NCBI RefSeq assembly: GCF_023650515.1
Contig: NZ_CP096016.1
Span: 4,612,501 to 4,676,500, forward strand
Length of the DNA stretch: 64,000 nucleotides
Direction: 5' to 3'
DNA from: Alkalimarinus coralli
GTDB lineage: Bacteria > Pseudomonadota > Gammaproteobacteria > Pseudomonadales > Oleiphilaceae
Shown here: piece by piece, positions 1 through 11,250 of the stretch
Numbering within the stretch: position 1 is the first letter of the stretch
Layout of the letters: each line of letters begins with the position of its first letter
Notes under the pieces: generated by a model
Told to the model about the DNA's origin: nothing
The model's database searches: none
The model's input: the letters and a program-made list of their open reading frames with translations, nothing else
Made by a program: the position numbers and the translations under genes

Positions 1-2604
<2,604 letters not shown>

Positions 2605-2799
2605 ATAACGCCCAAATAGTTTTGAGTCTCAATAGAGAGATTAAAAACAAACAGTATTACCGGATAATGTGATTATGATCCGAAATGTTAGAAGACTTAA
2701 TTGCTTACTGAATGTTAAAGACATCGCAGAATTGATGTGGGTTGATTGAAACGATATAAGCCTGAAACTTATAGCTAAACAATCAGCCGACCAAGGTTT

Positions 2800-2918
2800 T
2801 GCCTGATGACAATAGCGAACTGGAACCACCTGATCCCATCCCGAACTCAGTCGTGAAACGGTTCAGCGCCGATGGTAGTGTGGGGTCTCCCCATGTGAGA
2901 GTAGGTCATCGTCAGGCA
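2800..2918 (+). rRNA. 5S ribosomal RNA
   Basis: The sequence begins TGCCTGATGACAATAGCG and ends in CGTCAGGCA, so the 5' and 3' ends pair as helix I. The middle contains the conserved CCATCCCGAACTCAG segment (here CCCATCCCGAACTCAG) and GAGAGTAGG. The length of about 119 nt is typical. It lies 195 nt after the 23S gene; no tRNA was seen in that spacer. A strong terminator follows 12 nt later, so this is the end of the rRNA operon. Confidence 0.97.
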
Positions 2919-2930
2919 TCTAAATACGAA

Positions 2931-2961
2931 ACCCCAGCAGGGCAGCTTGCTGGGGTTTTTT
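2931..2961 (+). terminator. Intrinsic terminator of the rRNA operon
   Basis: CCCCAGCA and TGCTGGGG form an 8-bp GC-rich stem with a loop of about 8 nt, followed by a run of six T. It sits just after the 5S gene and is a textbook rho-independent terminator. Confidence 0.93.
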
Positions 2962-2965
2962 ATTG

Positions 2966-3108
2966 TCTGTCACATGGGGAAAGGTTAAAGGCGGAGCGCA
3001 GCGACCACAGATCATGAGAGAGTAGGGTGAGCGGTGGTGCCGAAGGCATGCGAAGCACCGCTTCGAAAACCGTGAACGACTCGCATCTGTGATGCGAGGC
3101 CGGGCCAA
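2966..3108. other. Structured spacer between the two terminator copies
   Basis: No coding gene is supported here. The stretch holds several inverted repeats: CTCGCATC-tgt-GATGCGAG at 3080-3098 (a perfect 8-bp stem), CGAAG-caccg-CTTCG at 3051-3065, and the alternative GGTGC/GCACC at 3036-3058. A segment near 3013 (CATGAGAGAGTAGGG) resembles the CATGTGAGAGTAGG part of 5S rRNA, so this may be a decayed 5S/rRNA remnant. It could instead be a short structured RNA. Neither reading is proven. Confidence 0.4.
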
Positions 3109-3164
3109 CGTCAGGCATCTAAATACGAAACCCCAGCAGGGCAACTTGCTGGGGTTTTTTATTG
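3109..3164 (+). repeat. Second copy of the 5S tail plus terminator
   Basis: These 56 bases match 2910-2965 at 55 of 56 positions; the only difference is G2945 against A3144. The copy includes the last 9-10 nt of 5S rRNA, the short linker and the complete terminator hairpin with its T run. It therefore acts as a second intrinsic terminator on the plus strand. The most likely origin is loss of most of a second 5S-containing unit by recombination, or a local duplication. Confidence 0.92.
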
Positions 3165-3429
3165 CCTGGATGAAAGTGAAGATGGGGTAAGTGAAAAGGA
3201 TGAGTGCAGGCACCGGCCCCCTTATCGCAGCCTTGATGCAGCAAAGCGGAATCAGGGGCAGTGGTTAATAATGAGTTCAAATAGGCTCAATTAGTTTTTG
3301 CCAATAATAGATAGAAATATCAAAGGGGCGCGGGCGGGCAAGGCCCCATATCATTTAAACTATGACTCATGGCATTCGCCTTACCCCTTTGAAGGCATAT
3401 AGAATTGACTGATGTCGAACTGCCTATGG
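3165..3429. other. Intergenic region, no gene seen
   Basis: This region separates the rRNA terminator from the stop codon of the minus-strand potassium channel gene. I see no convincing coding frame, RNA gene or repeat. It contains a GC-rich patch near 3328-3345 inside otherwise AT-rich sequence. Confidence 0.6.
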
Positions 3430-4569
3430 TTAGTTATTAGAGGCTTTCATTGCCTCCCACTGCGTTAGGCGTTGTTTGTACCTATTAATTGCAGCATTAA
3501 TATCTTGCTTCGTTCCCGCTACTTCAGTTTTTACCAGGACAATGATAGCTTTTGTATTTATTTTATTTGTTGCTTGAGGATTACAAACAACCTCATTATT
3601 AGGCTCAATATATGCCATAGCTGTGCCTAGGTTTGCCTGAATTAAAGCGCAAACAATATCTGACCATTTCATGTCAGTTATATCAACTTCGTAGCGATGA
3701 GGGTGATCATTTTCGTGGGTGAATAGATCCTCTAATACTTTTTCGCTCCCTGGCGCAATGAGCGCTCGAATGATAATTTCCGGGTACGTTCTTACTGGGC
3801 GAAGAATTGACTGTGCTCCAAGCTTGGCTAATCTTGCCCTGTTTTCATCATCTACGCATTCGACAATACATCTTTTTGAAAGGTTAAATTCAGCTAACCT
3901 GTGTAGAGTATCGAATGTGTTGCTATCGGAAGAAGTATCATCAGAGTCTTTTGCCAGTATTATGATGTGTTTTGCTTCTTGAGCATTGACTGCCGAGAGG
4001 TCGTGGTAGTTTGTGCCAGAGCCGTGAAAATGTGTGACACCAAGCTCTGTTAATTCATTCGGCATACTGTCTGAAAACGCCGTGGTAAGGATCTGTATCG
4101 GAGTGTCTTTGTAGTCACTGTTTGCTCTTAACTGTTGCACAAAGCGGACATAATACTGAGTACCTCCGTGCTTCGGGGCATTAATAAGTAATATATGGTT
4201 GACCATATTCCATCTCCATCTTCCTGATCTTATTCGCTCTCTTCGGTAGAAACGATAATCTATATAGTCGCTGAATATTAGTGTGACTAAGGTAATGCCC
4301 GTCAAATACATCAATATGACGGTTGCAAGCTGGCCTGCAGGGGTAGATGCAGACAAGTCACCGTATCCAACGGTTGTAAGCGTTGTAAGTGTTAACCAAA
4401 CGGACTGCTGTATGCTCATGCCTTCGAGCATAAGCATGGCAACAACATGCAGAAGTAGTAGGCCAAAGAGTGTTAAAAATAAGCGCTTGATACGCTTTTT
4501 TAACTGCCAGTCAGTCTGATAGATCGCTCTTTTATGAGGGCGCCCCGGCTTTTCTCGGTAAGGATTCAT
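3430..4569 (-). CDS. Two-TM potassium channel with cytoplasmic RCK-like domain
   Basis: The 379-aa protein has a first membrane helix at about residues 30-48, a pore loop with the potassium selectivity filter TVGYGD at 66-71, and a second helix at about 79-99. The remainder resembles a TrkA-N/RCK regulatory domain that would gate the channel from the cytoplasm. The usual Rossmann glycine motif is not evident: the first strand reads HILLIN (125-130) followed by APKHGG, so NAD or nucleotide binding may be altered. It is transcribed away from glnE, sharing a 114-bp intergenic region. Channel identity is secure from the filter; the ligand of the cytoplasmic domain is unknown. Confidence 0.9.
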   Translation of the reverse strand: MNPYREKPGRPHKRAIYQTDWQLKKRIKRLFLTLFGLLLLHVVAMLMLEGMSIQQSVWLTLTTLTTVGYGDLSASTPAGQLATVILMYLTGITLVTLIFSDYIDYRFYRRERIRSGRWRWNMVNHILLINAPKHGGTQYYVRFVQQLRANSDYKDTPIQILTTAFSDSMPNELTELGVTHFHGSGTNYHDLSAVNAQEAKHIIILAKDSDDTSSDSNTFDTLHRLAEFNLSKRCIVECVDDENRARLAKLGAQSILRPVRTYPEIIIRALIAPGSEKVLEDLFTHENDHPHRYEVDITDMKWSDIVCALIQANLGTAMAYIEPNNEVVCNPQATNKINTKAIIVLVKTEVAGTKQDINAAINRYKQRLTQWEAMKASNN

Positions 4570-4683
4570 TATTTACGATTCATGTCAATCATGGGTCTCC
4601 AATCTAGTGCTAATGTTAGAGTATTATGCCTGCCTAAATACAGTAATTTGTTTTCTATCTTGTTGAAAATTTGAGAGGGTTAT

Positions 4684-7599
4684 GTGATTGAGCAACTTAG
4701 GGTACATATTTCCAGTCGAGACTCTGTCTTTCAAGGCAAGTTAGAATCGAGCCTTAGCTGTTTTGAGGCAAACTATAATAAATTGGACGTTGCTATAGGT
4801 GTAGATTGGGATGCTGACCTATACGCGAGCATCATTTCTATTTGGTGCTTAAGCGACTTTGTTGCTGAAGCCACCTCTCGAAACCCACTCCTGCTGTCTG
4901 ATTTAATCGATAGTAATGACCTATTTTCTGATTATGGTGAAACATCACTGAAGAGTCGTCTCTCAAATGCTTTATCAAGTGTATGCAATGAAGATGAGCT
5001 AATGAGTGCTCTTAGGCGTTTTCGATGCCGGGAGATGGTGCGTATTATCTGGCGCGATCTGCTGAAGATTGCCAGCATGGAGCAAACAACACTTGATATG
5101 AGTCTGCTAGCAGGCGAGTGCATTGATCAGGCGTTGAAATGGCTCTATGACGATTGTTGCAGCAAATGGGGGACGCCGTATGGAATGGAGTCTAGAGCTC
5201 CTCAGAGCATGGTCGTGTTGGGTATGGGCAAATTGGGGGCTTATGAGTTAAACGTGTCGTCTGATATCGATCTTATTTTTGCTTATCCGGAAAAAGGGGA
5301 GACTAAGGGAGGCAAAAAGAGTATCGAGAACCAGACCTTTTTCGTTCGTTTGGGGCAGCGCCTTGTTAATGCCCTGGATAAGACTACGGCTGATGGGTTT
5401 GTTTTCCGAACTGATATGCGGTTAAGGCCTTATGGAGGTAGCGGAGCGTTGGCACTGAGCTTTGCGGCAATGGAGGAATACTACCAGGATCAAGGGCGTG
5501 AGTGGGAGCGCTATGCGATGATTAAGGCTCGCACTGTCGCTGGTGACCTGGAATCGGGGCGCAACTTAATGCAAAGCCTAAAGCCGTTTGTATATAGACG
5601 TTATATCGACTTTTCGGTCTTTCAGTCACTTAGGGATATGAAGGATATGATAGGCCGGGAGGTTCGACGCAAGGGAATGGAAAATAATATAAAACTTGGC
5701 TCAGGAGGAATTAGAGAAGTTGAGTTTATTGTTCAGGCGTTCCAGTTAATTCGGGGCGGGCGCGACATTCACCTTCAAAGGCCTGAGCTGAAGCTGGTTT
5801 TAAACGCACTTGAAGAGAGTTGTTTACTTCCAGCGGAGGTTGTTAGCGAGCTTCGTGAGGCCTATGTTTTTCTACGCAATGTTGAACATGCAATACAAGG
5901 GATCAACGACCAACAAACGCAAATGCTGCCCGACAATGATATTGACCGGAAGAGAGTTGCGCTTGCCCTGGGCTTTGAAAATTGGCAGCTGATGCTGGAT
6001 CAGCTAAATGTTCATCGACAAAGTGTGAGCCGCCACTTCTCGGAGATCATAGCGCCAGACGATCAAAAAAAGGAAGCGACAGCATCTGATGTTTGGCTTG
6101 GCTTATGGTTGGGGGAACTTCCTGATACTGCTGCGATAGTTTTGCTAAAAGATAACGGGTTTGAAGCTCCAGAGGACAGCAATACCTTAATATCAAATCT
6201 TAGAAATCAAAGAAGCGTCCAGGTTATGCAATCCCAAGGGCGAGAGAGGTTAGACGTTTTTATTCCTCTTTTGCTTGCGGAAATCACTAAACAAAAGCAC
6301 CGTTCGTTGACGTTACAGCGCATTTTGTTGCTTGTCGAATCGGTGCTGAGACGCACAGCTTATTTGGTTCTTCTGAACGAGAATCCGGGGGCACTTAAGC
6401 AATTGGTGTGGTTATGCTCTGTTAGCCCTTGGGTCGCTGAGCAGCTTGCATCAACGCCATTGTTGCTGGATGAACTGTTGAACTCTGAGAGCCTATATAA
6501 TCCGCCTGATAAAGAGATGCTGGAAGATGAGTTAAGGCAGCAGTTGCTTAGGATTCCTGAGGATGATCTGGAGGAACAAATGGAGGCGCTAAGGCATTTT
6601 AAGAAAGCGCATGTGTTGAGGGTTGCTGCGTCAGAGTTAAGAGGAACACTCCCTTTAATGAAGGTCAGTGATTACTTAACCTGGATCGCAGAAGCAGAGT
6701 TAGATCAGGTCATTGATATTGCTTGGCGCCACCTAACCGAGAAACACGGTTTTCCTGTCAGATCCAATGGTGAAGTTTGTGATTTAGATTTTGCGATTAT
6801 TGCGTATGGAAAAATGGGGGGGATTGAATTGGGGTATACCTCTGACTTAGATCTGGTATTTTTGCACTCAGGAGATGTCAATAAACCCACAACTGGCGAT
6901 AAGTCAATCGACACAGGGGTGTTTTTCACCCGGCTGGGCCAGCGAGTGATACATATTCTAAACACGCAAACGGCTGCGGGACAGATCTACGAAGTTGATA
7001 TGCGTTTGAGACCATCAGGGAATTCTGGATTGTTAGTTTGCTCAATTGGTGCTTTTGAGGATTATCAAAGAAAAAATGCCTGGACATGGGAGCATCAAGC
7101 GTTAACAAGAGCACGTTTTGTCGCAGGTAGCACTGCATTGGGAAAGGCTTTTGATGATGTTCGCAGGAGTATACTGAGTCAACAGCGAGACATTGCCGCT
7201 TTACGGAACGACGTCGTTGAAATGAGGGAGAAAATGAGGGCTTCATTGGGCACTAAAGCAGCCAATGGAGAAGCCCCGGAAGTATTCCATGTTAAGCATG
7301 ACAAAGGCGGGATTGTTGATATAGAGTTTCTTTGTCAATTTGCCGTGTTGGGTTGGTCTCATGAATATCCAGAGCTTCTTAAATGGTCGGACAATGTGCG
7401 AATTTTGGAGGAGATGGCAAAATGTGAATTGCTGGATATAGAGTCTTCTGAAAGGTTAACTGAAATATATAAATCCATGCGCTCTCTGATCCATAAACGA
7501 GCGTTACAAAAGCTCAACAGCCAGGTTGAACCAACAGCGTTTTCAGAAGAGCGTGAATATGTGTCGTCGAAGTGGGGGGAAGTTGTGATGAATGGTTAA
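4684..7599 (+). CDS. glnE: Bifunctional glutamine synthetase adenylyltransferase/deadenylase
   Basis: GlnE adds and removes AMP on glutamine synthetase in response to PII, tuning nitrogen assimilation in the cytoplasm. The 971-aa length fits the family. It shows the two nucleotidyltransferase halves: an N-terminal adenylyl-removase site with GMGKLGAYELN and S-D194-I-D196-L, and a C-terminal adenylyltransferase site with YGKMGGIELG and S-D721-L-D723-L. A GTG start is used, preceded by GAGAGGG; an ATG two bases earlier is in another frame and hits a stop at once. As in Pseudomonas the gene lies next to an LPS biosynthesis locus. Confidence 0.98.
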   Translation: MIEQLRVHISSRDSVFQGKLESSLSCFEANYNKLDVAIGVDWDADLYASIISIWCLSDFVAEATSRNPLLLSDLIDSNDLFSDYGETSLKSRLSNALSSVCNEDELMSALRRFRCREMVRIIWRDLLKIASMEQTTLDMSLLAGECIDQALKWLYDDCCSKWGTPYGMESRAPQSMVVLGMGKLGAYELNVSSDIDLIFAYPEKGETKGGKKSIENQTFFVRLGQRLVNALDKTTADGFVFRTDMRLRPYGGSGALALSFAAMEEYYQDQGREWERYAMIKARTVAGDLESGRNLMQSLKPFVYRRYIDFSVFQSLRDMKDMIGREVRRKGMENNIKLGSGGIREVEFIVQAFQLIRGGRDIHLQRPELKLVLNALEESCLLPAEVVSELREAYVFLRNVEHAIQGINDQQTQMLPDNDIDRKRVALALGFENWQLMLDQLNVHRQSVSRHFSEIIAPDDQKKEATASDVWLGLWLGELPDTAAIVLLKDNGFEAPEDSNTLISNLRNQRSVQVMQSQGRERLDVFIPLLLAEITKQKHRSLTLQRILLLVESVLRRTAYLVLLNENPGALKQLVWLCSVSPWVAEQLASTPLLLDELLNSESLYNPPDKEMLEDELRQQLLRIPEDDLEEQMEALRHFKKAHVLRVAASELRGTLPLMKVSDYLTWIAEAELDQVIDIAWRHLTEKHGFPVRSNGEVCDLDFAIIAYGKMGGIELGYTSDLDLVFLHSGDVNKPTTGDKSIDTGVFFTRLGQRVIHILNTQTAAGQIYEVDMRLRPSGNSGLLVCSIGAFEDYQRKNAWTWEHQALTRARFVAGSTALGKAFDDVRRSILSQQRDIAALRNDVVEMREKMRASLGTKAANGEAPEVFHVKHDKGGIVDIEFLCQFAVLGWSHEYPELLKWSDNVRILEEMAKCELLDIESSERLTEIYKSMRSLIHKRALQKLNSQVEPTAFSEEREYVSSKWGEVVMNG

Positions 7600-7737
7600 T
7601 TTATTAAAGTGCCAATCCAGTGCTTATTTGCTGTATTTAGTGTTAAAATGCCGGCGTTTCTCAGACATCATAATTACAGTTGTTTGCTATTTATATGTAT
7701 AAACTTTTACAGGTCTTTATTGGGAGCAGTACACTAG

Positions 7738-8922
7738 ATGAATGTAGCTATAGAGCAACAAAGCGCTTTTTTTAACTGGAAAGAAAACAAAATTGTATCG
7801 CTGCTTTTTGTAGGGTTTGTACTGCATATACTATCGCTATTTTCTCCACTATCAAACAAAGCTGTAAACAACGTTTTCTATATAGGGGTCATGTTTCCTG
7901 CGTTATTGCTGACGAGGTGGAGTGATATCAAGGCGCTCTTTAGCTCTAACTTGGTCAAAATTGCTACGCTTTACGGCTTTATTACCTCTCTGATGATGGC
8001 TATTACCTTGGATGCGAATAAAATAAAATACGTCGCTTATTTCCTTTCTTTCGTTTTAGCTTTTTATCATTTGTCGAAATTCAAACTGCTTAAACCACAG
8101 ATTGTTGCGTTTACGATAGCTTTGTTCGTGTTGACTTATGCAGTCATACAATTGCTTATATTCTATTTCGGGTACGATAACCCAATCTACAGGCGCCCTT
8201 GGTTTTCCGGGTGGCAACTGTTTACCCCAAGCTATTTTACGGCTTATATCAGTGTTGCTAGCACAACTGCAGCCTATTATCTACTTGTACGGAAGTCGCC
8301 TGTACTATTTTTTATGCTGGTTACTCTAGTGGGTGCTCTGTTTGTTATTACACAAACTCGAATGGGGCTGCTCGGTGTTTTATTGTCTATGCCATTTTTT
8401 TTATGGTTATCATTTAAGCAGGGGGTGCTATCAATCTCAGTTAAGTTTGTGCTGACTGTGTTGATTTTTTCAGTGCTCATATCTGCTTTATATTTGGCTG
8501 GCGTGTTTGATGTTTTGACAGTGAGAGGAGAAAGCTACCGTTTGCTTATTGCTAAAACGGCTTGGACTGAGGGGATGAACTGTAATGCTCTAGTGGGTTG
8601 TGGATATGCCCATGATTTTGCATTGGATATAGGCTCCAGGATATTGATTACAGAGCATAGTTCTTATTCAAATCAGGCGCTCCGGTCAGGTTTAATTGGG
8701 GTTATCTTATTGGCGGCAGTCATCATTGGGACGGTTCGTGCCGGTTGCAGAATAAAGTCCCCTTGGGTTCTCTCTTTTGTTGCTGGATGCGGTTGTTTGC
8801 TGGTGGAAGGTCAGTCGCTAATGGCTCAACCCAGAGCCTTTACTCAGCTAATATTCTGGTTTCCTTTTTGTATGGTCGTTATGGCAGAACTCGAAGATAG
8901 GCGTAAAGATCAAAAGGCCTAG
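7738..8922 (+). CDS. O-antigen ligase/polymerase-like membrane protein
   Basis: This 394-aa protein consists almost wholly of hydrophobic segments (about ten predicted helices). It has a loop before the last helices containing ITEHSSYSNQALRSGLIG, around H307. This resembles the Wzy_C family loop (typically H-N/S-x-x-L...G-L-I-G) of O-antigen ligases (WaaL) and O-antigen polymerases (Wzy). Such proteins act in the inner membrane, using undecaprenyl-linked glycan as donor. Sequence alone does not separate ligase from polymerase; its place between glnE and the core-LPS genes favours the ligase. The gene is alone on the plus strand and converges on the aminotransferase gene. Confidence 0.8.
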   Translation: MNVAIEQQSAFFNWKENKIVSLLFVGFVLHILSLFSPLSNKAVNNVFYIGVMFPALLLTRWSDIKALFSSNLVKIATLYGFITSLMMAITLDANKIKYVAYFLSFVLAFYHLSKFKLLKPQIVAFTIALFVLTYAVIQLLIFYFGYDNPIYRRPWFSGWQLFTPSYFTAYISVASTTAAYYLLVRKSPVLFFMLVTLVGALFVITQTRMGLLGVLLSMPFFLWLSFKQGVLSISVKFVLTVLIFSVLISALYLAGVFDVLTVRGESYRLLIAKTAWTEGMNCNALVGCGYAHDFALDIGSRILITEHSSYSNQALRSGLIGVILLAAVIIGTVRAGCRIKSPWVLSFVAGCGCLLVEGQSLMAQPRAFTQLIFWFPFCMVVMAELEDRRKDQKA

Positions 8923-8944
8923 CTTTTTAGCATCCTGGTTGGGA

Positions 8945-10054
8945 CTAAGGCTTAAACGAGTTACAGGCATCAATAACCGCTTTTTGCTCCTCGAGCGTTA
9001 GTGTTGGGTCTATAGGCAGGCTTAGAATCGAGTTTGAAAGCCTTTTTGCCAATGGTGCTATTAGGTTTGATGAACTATAAGCAGGCTGTTCAGCTATCGC
9101 ACACGGGTAGTGGATTTGGGTTGCAATGCCAAGGTTTGACAGATGCTCTTGTAAGGATTGCCTGTATTCAGATTGTATAACAAATAGATGCCATACATGC
9201 GCGCTTTCCTCAAGGACTTGTGGAGTCAAAATAACAGGGTTTTTAATCTCTTTTCTATATAACTTCGCTATTTTTCGCCGGTTTGCAATATCTTGCTCTA
9301 TATAGCTCAGCTTGACTCTGAGCATGGCTGCTTGCATTTCATCTAATCGGGAGTTAACACCTATATAATCGTGCTTATAGCGTTCTGCTGAACCATAATT
9401 TCTCAATGACGAAATAAGCTCAAACAAGACAGGATCGCTTGTGGTTACTGCCCCTCCATCGCCTAACCCTCCGAGATTTTTACCGGGATAAAAGCTAAAC
9501 CCGGCAGCAATTCCAAAACTACCAGCTCTCTTACCTTTAAGTGATGCCCCATGAGCTTGAGCTGCATCCTCAATAAGTAGTACATGGTGTTGGTCAGATA
9601 GTTTTTTGAGGTTAGATATATCCGCGAGTTGGCCATACAGGTGCACGGCCAATAATGCTTTTATTTCTGTTAACGCATTAAGTAAACCCGGAGAGGTTGA
9701 GTCCAGGTTATGGGTCTTTGGGTTGGGTTCTATTAATACCGGTTCGAGCCCTGCGCTCGAAATAGCTAGCACAGATGCAACAAATGTATTCGAAGGGACG
9801 CCTACTTTATCTCCAGGTGATAGCTTGCCTTGTTCTATTAATGCCCGAAAAATAAGTGTTAGTGCGTCTAGTCCATTGCCAACGCCCAGAGAGAAGCGAG
9901 TTCCGCAGTAACTGGCAAACTCGGTTTCGAAAGCCTTAACTTCTTGCCCCAGAATGTACCAGCCCGAATCGATGACTCGGGTAGCTGCACTTACAAGCTC
10001 ATCACGGTACTGTTGATTGAGGCGCTTTAGATTAAGAAACTGAACTTCATTCAT
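8945..10054 (-). CDS. PLP-dependent TDP-3-keto-6-deoxyhexose aminotransferase (FdtB/QdtB type)
   Basis: This is a DegT/DnrJ/EryC1-family sugar aminotransferase of 369 aa. The PLP-binding lysine is K192 in [15 protein letters not shown], and the cofactor-contacting Asp lies in EDAAQAHGA (D163). The adjacent FdtA/QdtA-type isomerase and hexapeptide acetyltransferase point to 3-amination of a TDP-3-keto-6-deoxyhexose, the step that gives TDP-Fuc3N or TDP-Qui3N. It is the last gene of a four-gene minus-strand unit and overlaps the isomerase gene by 8 nt, which suggests translational coupling. Which epimer is made cannot be read from the sequence. Confidence 0.88.
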   Translation of the reverse strand: MNEVQFLNLKRLNQQYRDELVSAATRVIDSGWYILGQEVKAFETEFASYCGTRFSLGVGNGLDALTLIFRALIEQGKLSPGDKVGVPSNTFVASVLAISSAGLEPVLIEPNPKTHNLDSTSPGLLNALTEIKALLAVHLYGQLADISNLKKLSDQHHVLLIEDAAQAHGASLKGKRAGSFGIAAGFSFYPGKNLGGLGDGGAVTTSDPVLFELISSLRNYGSAERYKHDYIGVNSRLDEMQAAMLRVKLSYIEQDIANRRKIAKLYRKEIKNPVILTPQVLEESAHVWHLFVIQSEYRQSLQEHLSNLGIATQIHYPCAIAEQPAYSSSNLIAPLAKRLSNSILSLPIDPTLTLEEQKAVIDACNSFKP

Positions 10055-10466
10055 GGCGGGTTGTCGTCTTTTGTTGGACTAAATTCTGAAAATCGTGATA
10101 GTTTCTAATATAGTCAGACTCGTCATAGAGTTGATCTGCTAGAACCATTAATACGCAATCATCACTAAAATCATACATTTCTCTCCATATCAGGCCTTTA
10201 AGCAAAAGTCCTTTATTTGGAGTGTTCAGGGTGATGTCTTGCGTTATTTCTCCATCATCAAGAAAGAATCGACAGCTCCCGGATACACAGACTGCTAATT
10301 GCTGGAGATTCTTGTGTGCATGAAAACCACGCCTAACTCCCTGCTTCGTATTATAGATGTAGTAGCAGCGTTTAATATCAAATGGAGTATTAACGCCATC
10401 TTCGAGCGCAATCAATGACCCCCTCTTGTCGCCTTTTACATCAAATTCTATTAGTTCGATGTCCAA
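10047..10466 (-). CDS. TDP-4-keto-6-deoxyglucose 3,4-ketoisomerase (FdtA/QdtA, WxcM-like cupin)
   Basis: The 139-aa single-domain cupin contains [12 protein letters not shown] with H49 and H51, equivalent to the catalytic histidine pair described for FdtA, and the family tail [13 protein letters not shown]. It converts TDP-4-keto-6-deoxyglucose to the 3-keto sugar (galacto form for FdtA, gluco form for QdtA). The start is TTG at 10464-10466, preceded at good spacing by AGGGAG, which lies in the end of the acetyltransferase gene. The next gene, the aminotransferase, overlaps it by 8 nt. Family assignment is firm; Fdt versus Qdt specificity is not resolved. Confidence 0.88.
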   Translation of the reverse strand: MDIELIEFDVKGDKRGSLIALEDGVNTPFDIKRCYYIYNTKQGVRRGFHAHKNLQQLAVCVSGSCRFFLDDGEITQDITLNTPNKGLLLKGLIWREMYDFSDDCVLMVLADQLYDESDYIRNYHDFQNLVQQKTTTRHE

Positions 10467-10469
10467 AAC

Positions 10470-11231
10470 TCACTCCCTAAGCCTATTAATCTTAGAAACC
10501 CACTCGTTAACAATGTGCTCTGGGTATCCTCTATGAAAATGATTTGCCCAAGGATATGCGGGGTTGCCACTACCATCTTTGAGCTTAATATCTGCAGTCA
10601 TACACAATTGCTTGGCCGGGCTTCCACCCACAACTGTATGAGGCGAGACATGTTTGGATACACAGCTATGAGCTGCGACCAAGCTCTCGTGCCCGACTTT
10701 CACTCCTGGGAGTAGTGTTGTCATGGTGGCTATAACCGCAAAATCATCAACGGTTACCCCTTGGGTAATATTACTAGGAGGGTGTGGGTCATTGGTTAAA
10801 ACACAGTATGGGAAAATCCAGACAAAATTGCCTATTTTTGAGGCTTTGCCTATGTGTACATTGCTGTGGCAGCGAACATAATCCCCAATTATGCAATCCC
10901 CTTGCAGGTCAGAGAGTGTTCCTATTTGAAGGTTACAGCCTGCGGCAACGCCTTCCCTTACCGTAACTCTGTGTCCTGTAGACAAAGAGTCTCCAAAGCT
11001 AGAGCCTTCATAAAATACACTGTGACTACGGATAATGGAGTTATGACCTATTTCAAGTGGTGAGCCTGATGCCAATGGAGTCGGGTAGCCCAATTCACAG
11101 AAACCATCAATTTGGCAGTTATCTCCAACTATTACGTTATCATGAATAACTGAAAATGGCCCAATTGTGGTGTTTTTGCCAATTGATGCACGATCCGAGA
11201 TTAGAGCTGTTGGATGGATATTGTTGTTCAT
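10470..11231 (-). CDS. Left-handed beta-helix sugar N-acetyltransferase
   Basis: The 253-aa protein is made of hexapeptide repeats (I-G-x-N, V-G-D-N, I-G-D-Y and similar), starting HPTALISDRASIGKN, with an active-site-like loop VLTNDPHPPS at 144-153 and the family C-terminal VVGGSPAKQL. In context it most likely transfers acetyl from acetyl-CoA to the 3-amino group made by the downstream aminotransferase, giving a TDP-3-acetamido-3,6-dideoxyhexose (role of FdtC/QdtC). The C-terminal extension after residue 210 is longer than the minimal family. Another acyl donor or sugar acceptor remains possible. Confidence 0.78.
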   Translation of the reverse strand: MNNNIHPTALISDRASIGKNTTIGPFSVIHDNVIVGDNCQIDGFCELGYPTPLASGSPLEIGHNSIIRSHSVFYEGSSFGDSLSTGHRVTVREGVAAGCNLQIGTLSDLQGDCIIGDYVRCHSNVHIGKASKIGNFVWIFPYCVLTNDPHPPSNITQGVTVDDFAVIATMTTLLPGVKVGHESLVAAHSCVSKHVSPHTVVGGSPAKQLCMTADIKLKDGSGNPAYPWANHFHRGYPEHIVNEWVSKINRLRE

Positions 11232-11250
11232 ATGCGTTTACTTTTCAGCG

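Noticed and set aside
2605-2799. Possible tRNA in the 23S-5S spacer
   Set aside because: No cloverleaf or T-loop GTTCRA pattern was found.
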